Shown here: one piece after another, positions 63,384 to 64,000 of the stretch | How the letters are laid out: each line of letters begins with the position of its first letter | Numbering within the stretch: the stretch's first letter is position 1 | Assembly (NCBI GenBank): GCA_017503065.1 | Contig: JAFVTT010000007.1 | Location: 12,922-76,921 of the forward strand | Length of the DNA: 64,000 bases | Reading direction: 5' to 3' | Source of the DNA: Bacteroidaceae bacterium | GTDB taxonomy: Bacteria > Bacteroidota > Bacteroidia > Bacteroidales > Bacteroidaceae | The notes under the pieces: generated by a model | What the model saw: the letters and a program-made list of their open reading frames with translations, nothing else | Database searches by the model: none | Told to the model about the DNA's origin: nothing | Position numbers and translations under genes: made by a program

Positions 63384-63890
63384 ATTGTTTTTGCCACTGC
63401 AAAGATACTAATTCGAAAGCAATTCACAACGTACGATACAGTTGCAGAAACCCGACTTATTGTTTTTGCCACTGCAAAGATACTAATTCGAAAGCAATTC
63501 ACAACCGTGAAGTTCTATCACAACATCAATCAGAAATTGTTTTTGCCACTGCAAAGATACTAATTCGAAAGCAATTCACAACTTGCATACATTTGTAAGT
63601 ATGTGACAAAAGATTGTTTTTGCCACTGCAAAGATACTAATTCGAAAGCAATTCACAACAATCTTCCAGCAATTACTATACATTGATGTATTGTTTTTGC
63701 CACTGCAAAGATACTAATTCGAAAGCAATTCACAACAAAAGGCCGGTTTTCACATAACTTTCCAACATTGTTTTTGCCACTGCAAAGATACTAATTCGAA
63801 AGCAATTCACAACTACACGCTGTCGCGCTGCCAAAATGCCCTAATTGTTTTTGCCACTGCAAAGTTACATATAATTCGTTGAATTGAGAA
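63384..63890 (-). CRISPR. Type II-C CRISPR array, 7 repeats and 6 spacers
   Basis: Repeats of 47 bp start at 63384, 63459, 63536, 63613, 63690, 63767 and 63844. Spacers are 28 bp (63431-63458) or 30 bp (the other five). The last repeat (63844) matches only its first 21 bases and then diverges. The repeat on the minus strand begins GTTGTGAATTGCTTTCG, like B. fragilis type II-C repeats. On that strand each repeat contains TTG-N19-TATCTTTG, a promoter that reads through the next spacer toward cas2; the degenerate repeat keeps a -7 box (TAACTTTG, 63867-63860). So crRNAs are probably read from the minus strand. Confidence 0.96.
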
Positions 63891-64000
63891 ATTTGGGGCA
63901 AAATAATTGGCAGACAGGGGTTTTGTTAAATTCTGATTTTTGGAGGAATGCCAGCAAAAACCAACGTAATGCCAAGTTGTTCCAAAGCTGAGTAACCTAT
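63891..64000. other. Array-flanking sequence to right edge
   Basis: About 110 bp, AT-rich, with no repeat or ORF that I can support. Confidence 0.4.

Noticed and set aside
63431..63843. Spacers matching other parts of this window
   Set aside because: None was noticed by eye; a proper search against phage and plasmid sequences was not possible.
57085..63900. Inverted 11-bp match TGCCCCAAATT (57085-57095) with AATTTGGGGCA (63890-63900) flanking the CRISPR locus as element ends
   Set aside because: Eleven bases over such distances can occur by chance, and no target-site duplication or transposase is seen.

Overview
The window looks like chromosomal DNA of a member of the Bacteroidales, most likely Prevotellaceae or a close relative. 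This rests on Bacteroidetes-only families (DUF5606, DUF4924, DUF5723, long NusB), the Bacteroidetes gene order nusB-yajC-ybbR-coaE-DUF5606 and serC-serA-DUF1015, a C-terminal T9SS-like tail on a secreted protein, and many promoters of the Bacteroidetes type (TTG/TTTG, 19-21 bp, TAnnTTTG). Species assignment is inference.

Layout. 1-10 kb: partial M23 peptidase, ndk, LysR regulator, a four-domain CoA-disulfide-reductase-like sulfur enzyme with its thioredoxin, an M48/TerB protein, recG and a DJ-1 protein. 9.5-18 kb: nadK, an ABC exporter, dnaG, then a BlaI/BlaR1-like/TonB cassette. 18-28 kb: pepT behind a triplicated promoter, DUF454, a radical SAM/SPASM protein, TPM and LemA proteins, an S4 protein coupled to pth, rplY, and the nusB-to-DUF5606 cluster. 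28-36 kb: an ECF sigma factor with a membrane partner, a secreted protein with a C12 tract in its leader, a 58-aa ORF, YigZ, DUF1015, a 59-aa membrane protein, serA, serC, tRNA-Pro and a split chromate transporter. 36-48 kb: purL, a second ECF sigma, a ClC channel, tsaC/sua5-like, prfC, DUF4924, LysE and a ROK kinase. 48-57 kb: lipoprotein plus DUF5723 outer-membrane pair, fmt, nrnA, aldehyde dehydrogenase and SDR. 57.4-63.9 kb: a complete type II-C CRISPR-Cas locus: tracrRNA (divergent), cas9 (1434 aa), cas1, cas2 and a 7-repeat array.

Two things stand out beyond ordinary annotation. (1) In the CRISPR locus each 47-bp repeat contains a full Bacteroidetes promoter (TTG-N19-TATCTTTG) reading toward cas2, and the tracrRNA has its own TAACTTTG box, a ~20-bp anti-repeat and a terminator, so crRNAs can probably start individually from every repeat. 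(2) The gaps between genes carry three classes of tandem array defined by period rather than sequence: five arrays of period 22 bp, six of period 9 bp and six of period 7 bp. Each has its own locus-specific sequence, they sit mostly just behind stop codons in convergent gaps, and two of them run into the coding end of a gene. Two further dispersed elements, a double 20-bp palindrome and a ~37-bp GC-rich block, occur twice each in the same kind of gap. I do not recognise these as a described system.
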